DNA from: an uncultured Aquimarina sp.
Lineage (GTDB): Bacteria; Bacteroidota; Bacteroidia; Flavobacteriales; Flavobacteriaceae
Direction of reading: 5' to 3'
Length of the DNA: 64,000 nucleotides
NCBI GenBank assembly: GCA_947496355.1
Contig: CANMCO010000010.1
Location: 1 to 64,000 of the forward strand
A program made the translations under genes and the position numbers. The notes beneath the pieces were generated by a model, which was not told the origin of the DNA, did not search any database, and was given only the letters and a program-made list of their open reading frames with translations. Positions 26,241-33,914 of this stretch are shown piece by piece (the stretch's first letter is position 1; every line of letters begins with the position of its first letter).

Positions 26241-26811
26241 TTTTGCTACTTATTTCAGGAGAAACGTGATGCTTCAAAATCGAATATAGTTTTTTTCTAC
26301 TTCGATATAATTTTATTTTCACATTATCTGCCGTTATACCTATAATATCAACAATTTCTTTTACGCTTTTTTCTTCAAAATAATATAATGTTATTATGGC
26401 GGCTTCGTCTTCAGGAAGCTTCATTATGCTATTTGATATAATCTCTTTTCTTTCTTTTGCCTGTAAATAACTTAGCGCATCTCCTACCAATTCTATTTCT
26501 CCTTCACTAATCTCTTCTATCAATTCTGATGTCATTGTGCGTTTTGCAGCTTTAATCGAGTCCAAACTCTTTCGATACGCTATTGTATATAACCAGGTCG
26601 AAAATTTGGCATCTCCTCTATACTTACTAAGTGACTTATATGCCTTAATAAAAGAATCTTGTGCTACCTCTTCTGCCTGCTCTTTATTCTTTATCATCCT
26701 ATACACCACAGTATAAACCAACCCCTGATACCTTTCTACAAGGACAGAAAAAGCATTAACCTGTCCTTCTAGGACTTGGTTGATATAATATTGATCTGAT
26801 TGATGGTTCAT
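26224..26811 (-). CDS. ECF RNA polymerase sigma factor 1
   Basis: 195 residues from ATG 26811. The in-frame GTG at 26829 lies within three bases of the promoter -10 element and is unlikely. Region 2 has LVERYQGLVYTVVYRM and the helix KNKEQAEEVAQDSFIKAYKSL; region 4 has LPEDEAAIITLYYFEEKSVKEIVDIIGIT with a helix-turn-helix. A GTAACC-N16-CGTCTT promoter lies directly upstream, and another on the opposite strand drives the DUF6249 gene, which suggests that the factor controls itself and that gene. Confidence 0.93.
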   Translation of the reverse strand: MNHQSDQYYINQVLEGQVNAFSVLVERYQGLVYTVVYRMIKNKEQAEEVAQDSFIKAYKSLSKYRGDAKFSTWLYTIAYRKSLDSIKAAKRTMTSELIEEISEGEIELVGDALSYLQAKERKEIISNSIMKLPEDEAAIITLYYFEEKSVKEIVDIIGITADNVKIKLYRSRKKLYSILKHHVSPEISSKNGRAI

Positions 26812-26819
26812 TTCTTCAT

Positions 26820-26847
26820 AAGACGACACTATATAATTATTGGTTAC
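26820..26847 (-). promoter_or_regulatory. ECF-type promoter of the sigma factor operon
   Basis: Minus strand: GTAACC (26847-26842), a 16-nt spacer and CGTCTT (26825-26820). It is identical in both boxes and spacing to the divergent promoter at 26893-26920. The expected start site is only a few bases before ATG 26811, so the transcript would be nearly leaderless. Confidence 0.7.
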
Positions 26848-26892
26848 ATAAGTTGATATAAAAAGTACAAAATATTTTTTTGATGTTTTTTT

Positions 26893-26920
26893 GTAACCGG
26901 TTCGTAATGTACCTCGTCTT
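26893..26920 (+). promoter_or_regulatory. ECF-type promoter of the DUF6249 gene
   Basis: GTAACC (26893-26898), a 16-nt spacer and CGTCTT (26915-26920), the general architecture of ECF sigma promoters (AAC in -35, CGTC in -10). It lies 41 nt before the ATG at 26962. The only sigma gene beside it has the same element on the other strand. Confidence 0.75.
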
Positions 26921-26961
26921 AAATAGAAAACGAACAGTATTAATCATTTAAAATTGAAATT

Positions 26962-27312
26962 ATGAACGGACCAGAAATTCTAATACCACTAATCTTTTTT
27001 GGAAGTATTTTTGGAATAGTATATTTATTTGTAACAGCCAGAAACAAAGAAAGATTGGCTTTAATCGAAAAAGGAGCTGATGCCTCTATCTTTTATAGTA
27101 GTAAAGATAAAAGAGTAACTCCTGTTTGGAAAGTCTTTATCCTAAATCTATCATTATTATTAATGGGTATAGGTGTCGGAATTTTTATTGCAGGAATTTT
27201 ACATTTATCAATTGGAGTAGATGAAGATATAGCATATCCAGGAACAATTTTCTTAATGGCCGGAGTTGGATTATTTGCTGGTTTTACTATGACAAAGAAT
27301 TTAGATAAGTAA
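26962..27312 (+). CDS. DUF6249 family membrane protein
   Basis: 116 residues. A first membrane helix (EILIPLIFFGSIFGIVYLFV) is followed by the conserved cytoplasmic segment ARNKERLALIEKGADASIF, the family signature, and then two more helices (about 53-75 and 86-108). Function unknown. It is divergent from the ECF sigma operon, has the matching ECF promoter and a strong terminator, and so is a one-gene target unit. It may take part in the stress response sensed by that sigma factor. Confidence 0.85.
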   Translation: MNGPEILIPLIFFGSIFGIVYLFVTARNKERLALIEKGADASIFYSSKDKRVTPVWKVFILNLSLLLMGIGVGIFIAGILHLSIGVDEDIAYPGTIFLMAGVGLFAGFTMTKNLDK

Positions 27313-27331
27313 ATTGCTCTTAAAATCGATA

Positions 27332-27364
27332 AAAAAATACCGGTGTTATGCACCGGTATTTTTT
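27332..27364. terminator. Bidirectional terminator between the DUF6249 and LRR lipoprotein genes
   Basis: A perfect 14-bp stem with core ATACCGGTG/CACCGGTAT and loop TTATG, with A and T runs as the outer arms. It lies between convergent genes. Confidence 0.88.
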
Positions 27365-27385
27365 ATATAGACATTATTATCTATT

Positions 27386-28999
27386 CTATTCCTCACATAT
27401 GTCCTCTTCATCTAATTTAATCTTGGTATTACCCCCATTATCTTCTGATAAAGCACATATTTCTCTAGGAATTACAGATATTGGGTTTTCATCCATATCT
27501 AGATTTCTCAAATTAGTTAACTCTCCCAATTCTCTAGGAAGTTCATTAATTTGATTGTCGCTAAGATCTAATGAAAACAAATCACCTAAATTTCTAAGTT
27601 CTGATGGTACAATTTTTAACTTATTTGTTGAAAGGGACAAAAGCCTTAATTTACTCAAATTACCAAGTTCTGATGGTAAAGTTTCCAATTTGTTTCTTGA
27701 TAAGTATAAAAAACTTAATTTACTTAAACTACCTATCTCTTTCGGAATACTCTCTATTAAGTTAAAACTTAAATCAAGTAATATTAATTCTTTCAAATTT
27801 CCTATTTCTTTTGGGATCTCTTTTAAGGCAACAGACCCGATATTCAATGTCTTAAGTGCCGATAAATCACCTATACTAGGTGGGAGTATATAAATCCTTA
27901 TTGACAAGCCGGTGATAAGACCAGTAACTCTGCCATCTTCTATGGTTACCCCTACCCAATCATTCATCGAAGGTGCATCCAAATCCCAATTAAGATAACC
28001 ATTAAATAAGTTATCTTGGATCTTATTGGTCTTATATAACTGAGTTAATACTGCTCTGTCACTTCCCAGAGAATTCTTCGTATACACATTCACAGTGAAC
28101 ACTTGTGTATCGCCATTCTCTGCGGTTACTTCATATTGAAGTATATTATTGAAATTTTGTGTAACACCACTTTGAGGAACAACCACCGCATTATCAGAAA
28201 TCTCTATCATAGGATTTAAACTACTAAGATCTGTTCCTTCTGGAAGTTCTAATTCAATATCGTTTCCATCGATTGTAGCTGTATAGTTGTTTCCTCCAAT
28301 ATTAGAGAATTTAAAACTGGTAATCTCTTTCTCATCGTTATCCAGTATTTTAGATATAACAGTATACACAGTGTTTGTTACTCCATCCTGTGCTGTTACG
28401 GTATACTCGACAGGGTTCGTAAAATCTTGTTTAACACCATTCCCTGGAGAAATTGTAGCTCCTCTAGAAATTACAATATTAGGCGTCAAGGCAGAAATAT
28501 CTGTACCCGAATTAAATACTAATGCTATAGTAGTCCCATCAAATTCTCCTGAGATATCCTCATCTAGATTTGCGTTTGGGTTTTCATTAAGTCTGAAAAC
28601 AAAATTATTTATTTCCCCCTCTGTACTGTCCTCTACTGCAACAATAACAGTATACTCAGATTCACTAAAATTGTCCCCAAATACCTTATAGACTAAAGGG
28701 TTAGTAAAGTTCTCAGGAAAATTACCTCCTGGTAAAACACTAGCTCCCTGAGATAGTTCAATTGTTGGTTTCAGAAATGACACCGGCGTATTTGCTGGCA
28801 ATGTAGCTTTAATAGTTTTATTTGCTTCATCGATAATTGCTATAACATCTTGTTGTAAATCATCGTTATTGCTTGCTAAAAAACTAAAAGATACGATTTT
28901 AACCAATTCTTGTTGTTCGTTGAAATTATCGTCACTATTGCAACTTGATAAAAGAATCCCAAAAATTAAAGCCCAAAAAAATAATAATTGTTTTTTCAT
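27386..28999 (-). CDS. Lipoprotein with three DUF5018-like domains and leucine-rich repeats
   Basis: 537 residues from ATG 28999; an upstream start at 29038 would spoil the signal peptide MKKQLLFFWALIFGILLSSC, which ends in a lipobox. Three consecutive domains of 80-95 residues follow (about 25-115, 120-210 and 215-300), each with a GxxISPGxGVxQDFxNPVxYTV-like ending. The last 170 residues hold about six leucine-rich repeats of 23 residues (IPKEIGNLKELILLDLSFN type). It is probably surface-exposed and adhesive or ligand-binding. Flavobacteria often export such lipoproteins to the cell surface, but no acidic export signal is obvious after the cysteine beyond NSDDN. Confidence 0.88.
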   Translation of the reverse strand: MKKQLLFFWALIFGILLSSCNSDDNFNEQQELVKIVSFSFLASNNDDLQQDVIAIIDEANKTIKATLPANTPVSFLKPTIELSQGASVLPGGNFPENFTNPLVYKVFGDNFSESEYTVIVAVEDSTEGEINNFVFRLNENPNANLDEDISGEFDGTTIALVFNSGTDISALTPNIVISRGATISPGNGVKQDFTNPVEYTVTAQDGVTNTVYTVISKILDNDEKEITSFKFSNIGGNNYTATIDGNDIELELPEGTDLSSLNPMIEISDNAVVVPQSGVTQNFNNILQYEVTAENGDTQVFTVNVYTKNSLGSDRAVLTQLYKTNKIQDNLFNGYLNWDLDAPSMNDWVGVTIEDGRVTGLITGLSIRIYILPPSIGDLSALKTLNIGSVALKEIPKEIGNLKELILLDLSFNLIESIPKEIGSLSKLSFLYLSRNKLETLPSELGNLSKLRLLSLSTNKLKIVPSELRNLGDLFSLDLSDNQINELPRELGELTNLRNLDMDENPISVIPREICALSEDNGGNTKIKLDEEDICEE

Positions 29000-29180
29000 T
29001 GTGTGATTGTTTTTTAATACTTCTGTTGCTTTAAACAAACCTCATGCCAAAGCAAAAAAATAAATTAAAAGAACAATCCCATAATTATGGTTTTCGGCAA
29101 CAATAAATACTTACCAATGTATTTATCTATAAGGGATGTGAAAATAATTAAAGAAACTTTTCTATTTGGATTATTGGCAC

Positions 29181-29207
29181 AAAAAAAGCCTATCTAAAAA
29201 GATAGGC
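29181..29207 (-). terminator. Terminator after secreted-protein copy B
   Basis: An 8-bp stem (GCCTATCT/AGATAGGC) with an AAAA loop, followed on the minus strand by seven T. It starts 24 nt after the stop codon. Confidence 0.78.
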
Positions 29208-29230
29208 CTTACTTCTAAAAATATTTTATT

Positions 29231-29872
29231 TTACATATCAGCTACCTGATCATTGTCTAAAAATTTCTCAACTACTACAGCATCTCCTCTACTATTCTCT
29301 AGAACATAGACTCCAGCTGGTAATTGACTTAAATCAACAAAATTAGATGTTTTAGATAAGATATGTACTGTATTCTTAACTTCAAATAATTTAATCTTAT
29401 CTCCTTCTTCAAAATCAACTACAGTAATAAAGTCTCCTTCTCTTTGAATTGCCAATAAATTCGTCTCAGCATTATCATAATATTTGATAAATTCTTTTTC
29501 AACATCAATATCCGCAGGAACTAAAGCTCTTTTACTGTCTTGTTCTATAAGAAAATCATTATGAATTGCATTTATTACACCATCAACATTAAGTTCTTCT
29601 TCTAATCTATCAATAACTACTGACTTCCCTTCTTTGTTCTCTAATAAGTATGATCCAACAGGTAACTGGCTAAGATCGATCTGACCACGAGTCTTAGATA
29701 AAATATGATCTCCTGTTTCGATCTCGAATAATTTCAACTTATCTCCTTCTTGAAAATCAACAACCATAACAACAAGACCATCTTTCTCTACAGTAAGAGT
29801 CTGATCATCGTCATTTGCATAACTATTAATAAAGAAAAGTAAGCTTAAAGTATATAGTAGTATTGATTTCAT
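29231..29872 (-). CDS. Secreted two-repeat protein, copy B
   Basis: 213 residues with a signal peptide (cleaved near INSYAND). The same architecture as copy A at 22781: two units (about 25-89 and 141-205) with DGLVVMVVDFQEGDKLKLFE and VDLSQLPAGVYVLEN motifs, joined by a linker that is shorter and less acidic than in copy A. The two proteins are similar along their whole length, so the two-unit form existed before the gene duplicated. An upstream block is shared. Function unknown; probably outside the cytoplasm. Confidence 0.8.
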   Translation of the reverse strand: MKSILLYTLSLLFFINSYANDDDQTLTVEKDGLVVMVVDFQEGDKLKLFEIETGDHILSKTRGQIDLSQLPVGSYLLENKEGKSVVIDRLEEELNVDGVINAIHNDFLIEQDSKRALVPADIDVEKEFIKYYDNAETNLLAIQREGDFITVVDFEEGDKIKLFEVKNTVHILSKTSNFVDLSQLPAGVYVLENSRGDAVVVEKFLDNDQVADM

Positions 29873-29910
29873 ATTTTTTCCTTTTCTGTAATGATTTGTT
29901 ACTCCCTTAA

Positions 29911-29977
29911 TACGGTTTTACCATACAATAATATCACTTAATTATAGTAAGACAAACTATAAATCAGACTTTTAGAT
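29911..29977 (-). promoter_or_regulatory. Conserved upstream block of secreted-protein copy B
   Basis: The 20 nt at 29911-29930 are identical to 23480-23499, and the TTTTAGAT segment lies at the same 59-nt offset as in copy A. The remaining non-coding stretch to 30185 is AT-rich and shows no ORF, RNA gene or repeat that I can recognise. Confidence 0.55.
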
Positions 29978-30185
29978 CAAGTGTTTTGGATTTTCGACAA
30001 AAAACACAAAAAGTGTTAAAATTAAACTAAAAAAATACTAAATCACTGTTTATCAATGCATTAAAACATGCTACTCATCAATAACACAGACCAAATGCAA
30101 TATTAAACGGACAAAAAACCATCTTAACTATTCTTCTGACACTTTCTTAAGTTAAAAAAATGTAAAAAAAACAGTAGTCAAAACT

Positions 30186-30216
30186 AAAAAGCTCTGCCAT
30201 TTTACCGACAGAGCTT
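30186..30216 (-). terminator. Terminator of the second sigma factor operon
   Basis: An 8-bp stem AAGCTCTG/CAGAGCTT around a 12-nt loop, followed on the minus strand by TTTTT. It lies 36 nt after the stop of the DUF4097-like gene. Confidence 0.65.
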
Positions 30217-30251
30217 CTTATAATTAACACTACATTATTACTATGAAAAAC

Positions 30252-31622
30252 TTATTTGTTTTGTAATACAACCTCGCTATACTTAGCATTGATTGTAATT
30301 ATTTTATCGGTACTACGAGTACCTTTAAATCCATTAATAAATACATTCCCAAAATTCTTTCTTGTATTTATTTCCAGAGTTCTTGGTAAAGAAATTAGGC
30401 TTTGTGCGCCACTATATGATAGATTAAATGCTGTATCTGGTAATTTTAACTTAAAATCACTGTTCTGTACAGCCAAATCCAGCGAAGAGAAAGACTCTCC
30501 TAAGTTTGCTATTGTAATTACACCAAAACTTCCTGAAATAGCTCCGTTTTCATCCAATTGCTGAATATAAATATTACTGGAATCTGCATTAACCAAAAGA
30601 TTCTTAGCACTCTGTATCCTGCAGTTTTTCACATAATTAACCGCTAGCTTACCATTGTTCCACTGACGTACAAAAACCGGAGAATATGAAGCCTTAATAA
30701 ATGTTTGATCACCATCTATAATATTTGCTGAGAGTTTGGTATGAGATAGAGATGCTTTGATATTATTTGAAACCTCGGCCAATTGTACATCACCATGACG
30801 AATATTAAGTCTTAGTTTGGCTCCTTTAGGCATGCGTACTTTTATAATCTTACTCGTATTATTAGTATTTACTTTACTAGCAGTATATTGATAAACAGTG
30901 ACATTAGCCGTGCCTTTTTGTTGATTTTCAACATCCCTTATCAATTGGGAGGCCCATGCATTCATTTGTCTACCATATTGCTCTCCCCATGCTTCAAAAC
31001 GAATTTCCATCTGGCCTGACACTTTTCCTGAAGTGCTCTCAATTTGATTTGCCCATTTTTGTTTTTCTAGATCTACATCATTGCCAAACTTCTCACGTAT
31101 CTGATTTTCCCATTGCTGAATATACTTTTCCTCTTCTTTACTATACTTTCTTTTGTTATAATTAATACTTGCAGGGTTTTCTGTAAGAGTACTTGGCATC
31201 GGGTTTTTAGCAATATTTTCCATAAGAGGACCCAACATATCAGTAATTGCAGGACCTAATCTTCTTAATTGCTGTAGGTTTTCATCCATTCTTATGCTAG
31301 AAGCCGTTACATTTCCCCTCCATAAATTACCTGCCGTAGAATTAATTATTATTTCTTTGCTATTTCCCGAAACATCTACTTGCCAACTATCTAATATTCG
31401 CTTACTATTCTCATTTGTAAGATCACCTTCCAGATAAGCTTCAATAGCTACCGTATTCTTATTCCAGGTTTCAAAAACAATATTAGTGTGACTTGTATTA
31501 AGATTAACAGTAACGTCATTATTAACGGTGAGGTTTTCACTTAATTTATTCTGCCTATCCTGCGCAAACAAACCTGCACAACATAATACGCTAAGCGCAA
31601 AAATATTAAGCTTGTACTTCAT
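30252..31622 (-). CDS. DUF4097-like beta-strand repeat exported protein
   Basis: 456 residues from ATG 31622. The signal peptide ends CCAGLFAQ-DRQ; two upstream ATGs in frame (31640, 31634) give a poorer signal. The N-terminal strands (LTVNNDVTVNLNTSHTNIVF) and the C-terminal parallel-strand region (RMPKGAKLRLNIRHGDVQL, then many short strands) match the DUF4097 / head-GIN style beta-helix. The middle 150 residues are charged and helical (EEKYIQQWENQIREKFG). It is the last gene of an operon behind an ECF sigma gene, overlapping the previous gene by 17 nt. Probably periplasmic or surface. Confidence 0.82.
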   Translation of the reverse strand: MKYKLNIFALSVLCCAGLFAQDRQNKLSENLTVNNDVTVNLNTSHTNIVFETWNKNTVAIEAYLEGDLTNENSKRILDSWQVDVSGNSKEIIINSTAGNLWRGNVTASSIRMDENLQQLRRLGPAITDMLGPLMENIAKNPMPSTLTENPASINYNKRKYSKEEEKYIQQWENQIREKFGNDVDLEKQKWANQIESTSGKVSGQMEIRFEAWGEQYGRQMNAWASQLIRDVENQQKGTANVTVYQYTASKVNTNNTSKIIKVRMPKGAKLRLNIRHGDVQLAEVSNNIKASLSHTKLSANIIDGDQTFIKASYSPVFVRQWNNGKLAVNYVKNCRIQSAKNLLVNADSSNIYIQQLDENGAISGSFGVITIANLGESFSSLDLAVQNSDFKLKLPDTAFNLSYSGAQSLISLPRTLEINTRKNFGNVFINGFKGTRSTDKIITINAKYSEVVLQNK

Positions 31623-32217
31623 TGTAATTTTCATTTTCAATTCTCTCTAATTCTTTTAGTTTGTCATTTAGTCTACTAAGCAACGATAGTCTAATTGTTA
31701 AATTCTCCATCATGGCTTCAACACTTTGCACATTTGGCCCCACTTCTAAAAGCTCTTTGTTAAGACGTTGATATTCTTTATCAAGATTATCCAATCTGGT
31801 TTTAAAGCTTTCTACTAATTCTCTATTGGTATCATCAATTGTAATATTGGACAACTGAAATTTTATACTGGTAAGTATTGTATTCTCTACTTCTTCATAC
31901 TCCGGAGATATTTCTGCCAAAGTTGAAGATTGCTTTGACATCACCACAGTAGCGTTTTTAACAGATGTATTATCACGATTTACCAATTCAGTCCCTTCAG
32001 GATTACTACTACCTAATTGATTAAAAGTTAATAACGAAACAGAAAAGATAACAACAACACTCGCTGCAATCTTAAGCCAGTTGTAATTAAGACTTTTAGT
32101 CTTTTTAGGGAGTTCGTTTTCCAATCTATTCATAAATCGATCTTCATGTCCTTCTCTGATACGCTCAGTAGGAATTCGCTTATCTTGTTTTAAAAGCTCT
32201 CTAATATCCTGTGCCAT
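31606..32217 (-). CDS. Putative anti-sigma or sigma-linked membrane protein
   Basis: 203 residues. The cytoplasmic N terminus (about 1-45) contains HEDRFMNRLENELP, the sort of segment seen in anti-sigma-like proteins. One membrane helix (LKIAASVVVIFSVSLLTF, about 47-65) follows, then a periplasmic part with two long helices (TNRELVESFKTRLDNLDKEY and MENLTIRLSLLSRLNDKLKEL) that could form a coiled coil. It overlaps the sigma gene by 17 nt. The role is inferred from position. Confidence 0.72.
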   Translation of the reverse strand: MAQDIRELLKQDKRIPTERIREGHEDRFMNRLENELPKKTKSLNYNWLKIAASVVVIFSVSLLTFNQLGSSNPEGTELVNRDNTSVKNATVVMSKQSSTLAEISPEYEEVENTILTSIKFQLSNITIDDTNRELVESFKTRLDNLDKEYQRLNKELLEVGPNVQSVEAMMENLTIRLSLLSRLNDKLKELERIENENYNEVQA

Positions 32218-32746
32218 CTCTCAAATGTTTTAATTGTTCTTGCAACTGTTTTTTACCTCTATGAACAAGAGTACGTGAGGCTACAGAGGTAATATCTAAT
32301 ATCTCGCTTATTTCATTATGGTCATACCCTTCTATCAAGAAAAGCATAACAGCATATTTATATTTTTCTGGTAATCTTTCAATTGCTTTTTTAACCTCAT
32401 CTACAGTAACAGAATCTGATACTGACCAATCATTCTGTTCTTCTACTGTACTCATAACTTGCTCATTAATAGCAACCATATTCATTTTCTTGGCTTTTAG
32501 CATATCTATGCTTTTATTAATAACAATACGTTTAAGCCAAGCACCAAAAGTTACATCACCAGTAAATTGATGAAGTCTTGTAAATGCTTTGATGAAAGAT
32601 TCTTGCATTGCTTCCTCTGCCTCAAATGGATCTTTTAAGAATCGCAATGCTACATAATACATACCATCACAGTATTTATTATAAAGCTTCATCTGTGCTC
32701 TACGATCGTTAGTCCTACACTGTTCTATTAGCTCGCTTTGTAACAA
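32201..32746 (-). CDS. ECF RNA polymerase sigma factor 2
   Basis: 181 residues. Region 2: KLYNKYCDGMYYVALRFL and EAEEAMQESFIKAFTRLHQF; region 4: IERLPEKYKYAVMLFLIEGYDHNEISEILDI with a helix-turn-helix, then TLVHRGKKQLQEQL. It heads an operon with a membrane partner and the DUF4097-like protein, an arrangement common in flavobacteria. It is distinct from ECF factor 1 at 26224-26811, and its candidate promoter has a different -35 (GCAAC). Confidence 0.93.
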   Translation of the reverse strand: MLQSELIEQCRTNDRRAQMKLYNKYCDGMYYVALRFLKDPFEAEEAMQESFIKAFTRLHQFTGDVTFGAWLKRIVINKSIDMLKAKKMNMVAINEQVMSTVEEQNDWSVSDSVTVDEVKKAIERLPEKYKYAVMLFLIEGYDHNEISEILDITSVASRTLVHRGKKQLQEQLKHLRDGTGY

Positions 32747-32810
32747 ACTTCTTTAACTTTTAGTTAGTGATTAATACTCTAAAACTGTTTTAAATCTTAC
32801 TCATCTATAT

Positions 32811-32836
32811 AGACGAGATTAAGTATTCCTTGTTGC
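32811..32836 (-). promoter_or_regulatory. Possible ECF-type promoter of sigma factor 2
   Basis: Minus strand: GCAAC (32836-32832), a 16-nt spacer and CGTCT (32815-32811), about 65 nt before the ATG. It resembles ECF promoters, with autoregulation possible. It is a single occurrence and weaker evidence than for factor 1. Confidence 0.4.
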
Positions 32837-32977
32837 AAAATTATGCATAAAAATCTTTCGCCCATAACAAATAACTGAATATCAAACAATTAATAAATAT
32901 TTAACGATCATTAAAGTAAGCTTACCCATTGAAAGAGTACTACTTAGACACTTTTATTAACTAAATCGCTATAACCT

Positions 32978-33199
32978 ATGCGTACATTAAAAAATGATTA
33001 CAATTTTTGTAATACCGATGAAATTGAAGATGTGTTTAATCTTTTGGAAAAAAATGTTGCCGCAACCAACAAATTAATAGAACATATAGATACCCTAATA
33101 GAAAGCAAATGTTTTCCAGAGTCAATATTTAAAATCCTTACCACTCTAAGAAATGCATGTGCCGTAAATGTGATGAATATAGCCCGTTTAACCAAATAG
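32978..33199 (+). CDS. Small helical protein of unknown function
   Basis: 73 residues. Almost entirely helical: DEIEDVFNLLEKNVAATNKLIEHI, a short loop with ESKCFPESI, then a second helix KILTTLRNACAVNVMNIARL. No signal peptide, membrane span or known family. It lies in the gap between the divergent sigma 2 operon and the DUF2911 gene and shares the direction of the latter. It could be a small adaptor, but coding is supported only by composition and intact length. Confidence 0.5.
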   Translation: MRTLKNDYNFCNTDEIEDVFNLLEKNVAATNKLIEHIDTLIESKCFPESIFKILTTLRNACAVNVMNIARLTK

Positions 33200-33284
33200 C
33201 TCCTAGATGATATCCATTTTTGAAATACTATGATACCAAATTAACCTCTAAAAGAACTATCTTTAAAAACAAAATCTATCATTT

Positions 33285-33839
33285 ATGCCAAAGCTTTTAA
33301 AACGAACAGTACCAATATTATTAGGATTAATTGTGATTGGATTTGCCGGAATGTATTTCATGAAACAAAATACCAAAAAACATAGCCCTGAGGAAACCAT
33401 CTCACATACTGCCAAAGATGCAACCTTTACTGTATTCTATAACCGGCCATATAAAAAGGATAGAGAAATTTTCGGGAATTTGGTTCCCTATAACCAAGTA
33501 TGGAGAACCGGTGCAAACGAAGCCACTACATTTACCACAGACAAAGATCTTCTTGTAGATGGAACCATACTTAAGGCCGGAACATATACACTATGGACAG
33601 TACCAAACAAAGAATCTTGGAAAGTAATTTTTAATAGTAAAGAATACAACTGGGGTGTAAATATGGATGGCACTGCAAAATATGATCCTGAATTTGATGT
33701 CCTTACTATAGAAGTCCCAACACAACCCTTACTGAATATCGTAGAGCAATTTTCTATCTATTTTGAAAATGCTAATGACTTCACAATACTATATATGGCC
33801 TGGGACAGAACTGCTATTGCAGTGCCTATAAAGGTTTAA
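33285..33839 (+). CDS. DUF2911 domain protein, membrane anchored
   Basis: 184 residues. An N-terminal anchor (VPILLGLIVIGFAGMYFM) is followed by the DUF2911 domain: YNRPYKKDREIFGNLVPYNQVWRTGANEATTF, then ILKAGTYTLWTVP and the WGV-MDGTAKYDPEFDVL segment. The family is beta-rich, extracytoplasmic and of unknown function, and is widespread in Bacteroidota. It precedes meaB in the same direction, but meaB has a promoter of its own. Confidence 0.88.
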   Translation: MPKLLKRTVPILLGLIVIGFAGMYFMKQNTKKHSPEETISHTAKDATFTVFYNRPYKKDREIFGNLVPYNQVWRTGANEATTFTTDKDLLVDGTILKAGTYTLWTVPNKESWKVIFNSKEYNWGVNMDGTAKYDPEFDVLTIEVPTQPLLNIVEQFSIYFENANDFTILYMAWDRTAIAVPIKV

Positions 33840-33870
33840 AAGAGTACATGTTATTACTCTATAACATGAT

Positions 33871-33899
33871 TTGTTTCCAAAAAGTAATTTATAACTTTG
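33871..33899 (+). promoter_or_regulatory. Promoter of meaB
   Basis: TTG (33871-33873), an 18-nt spacer and TAACTTTG (33892-33899), a perfect TAnnTTTG match. A start of transcription near 33906 would exclude the in-frame TTG at 33897 as the translation start, since it lies inside the -7 box. Confidence 0.55.
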
Positions 33900-33914
33900 T
33901 CTCAAAGCCATTCT

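Noticed and set aside
26827..26829. GTG start for ECF sigma factor 1.
   Set aside because: It lies beside the -10 box of the predicted promoter and adds six residues without similarity to the family; ATG 26811 is preferred.
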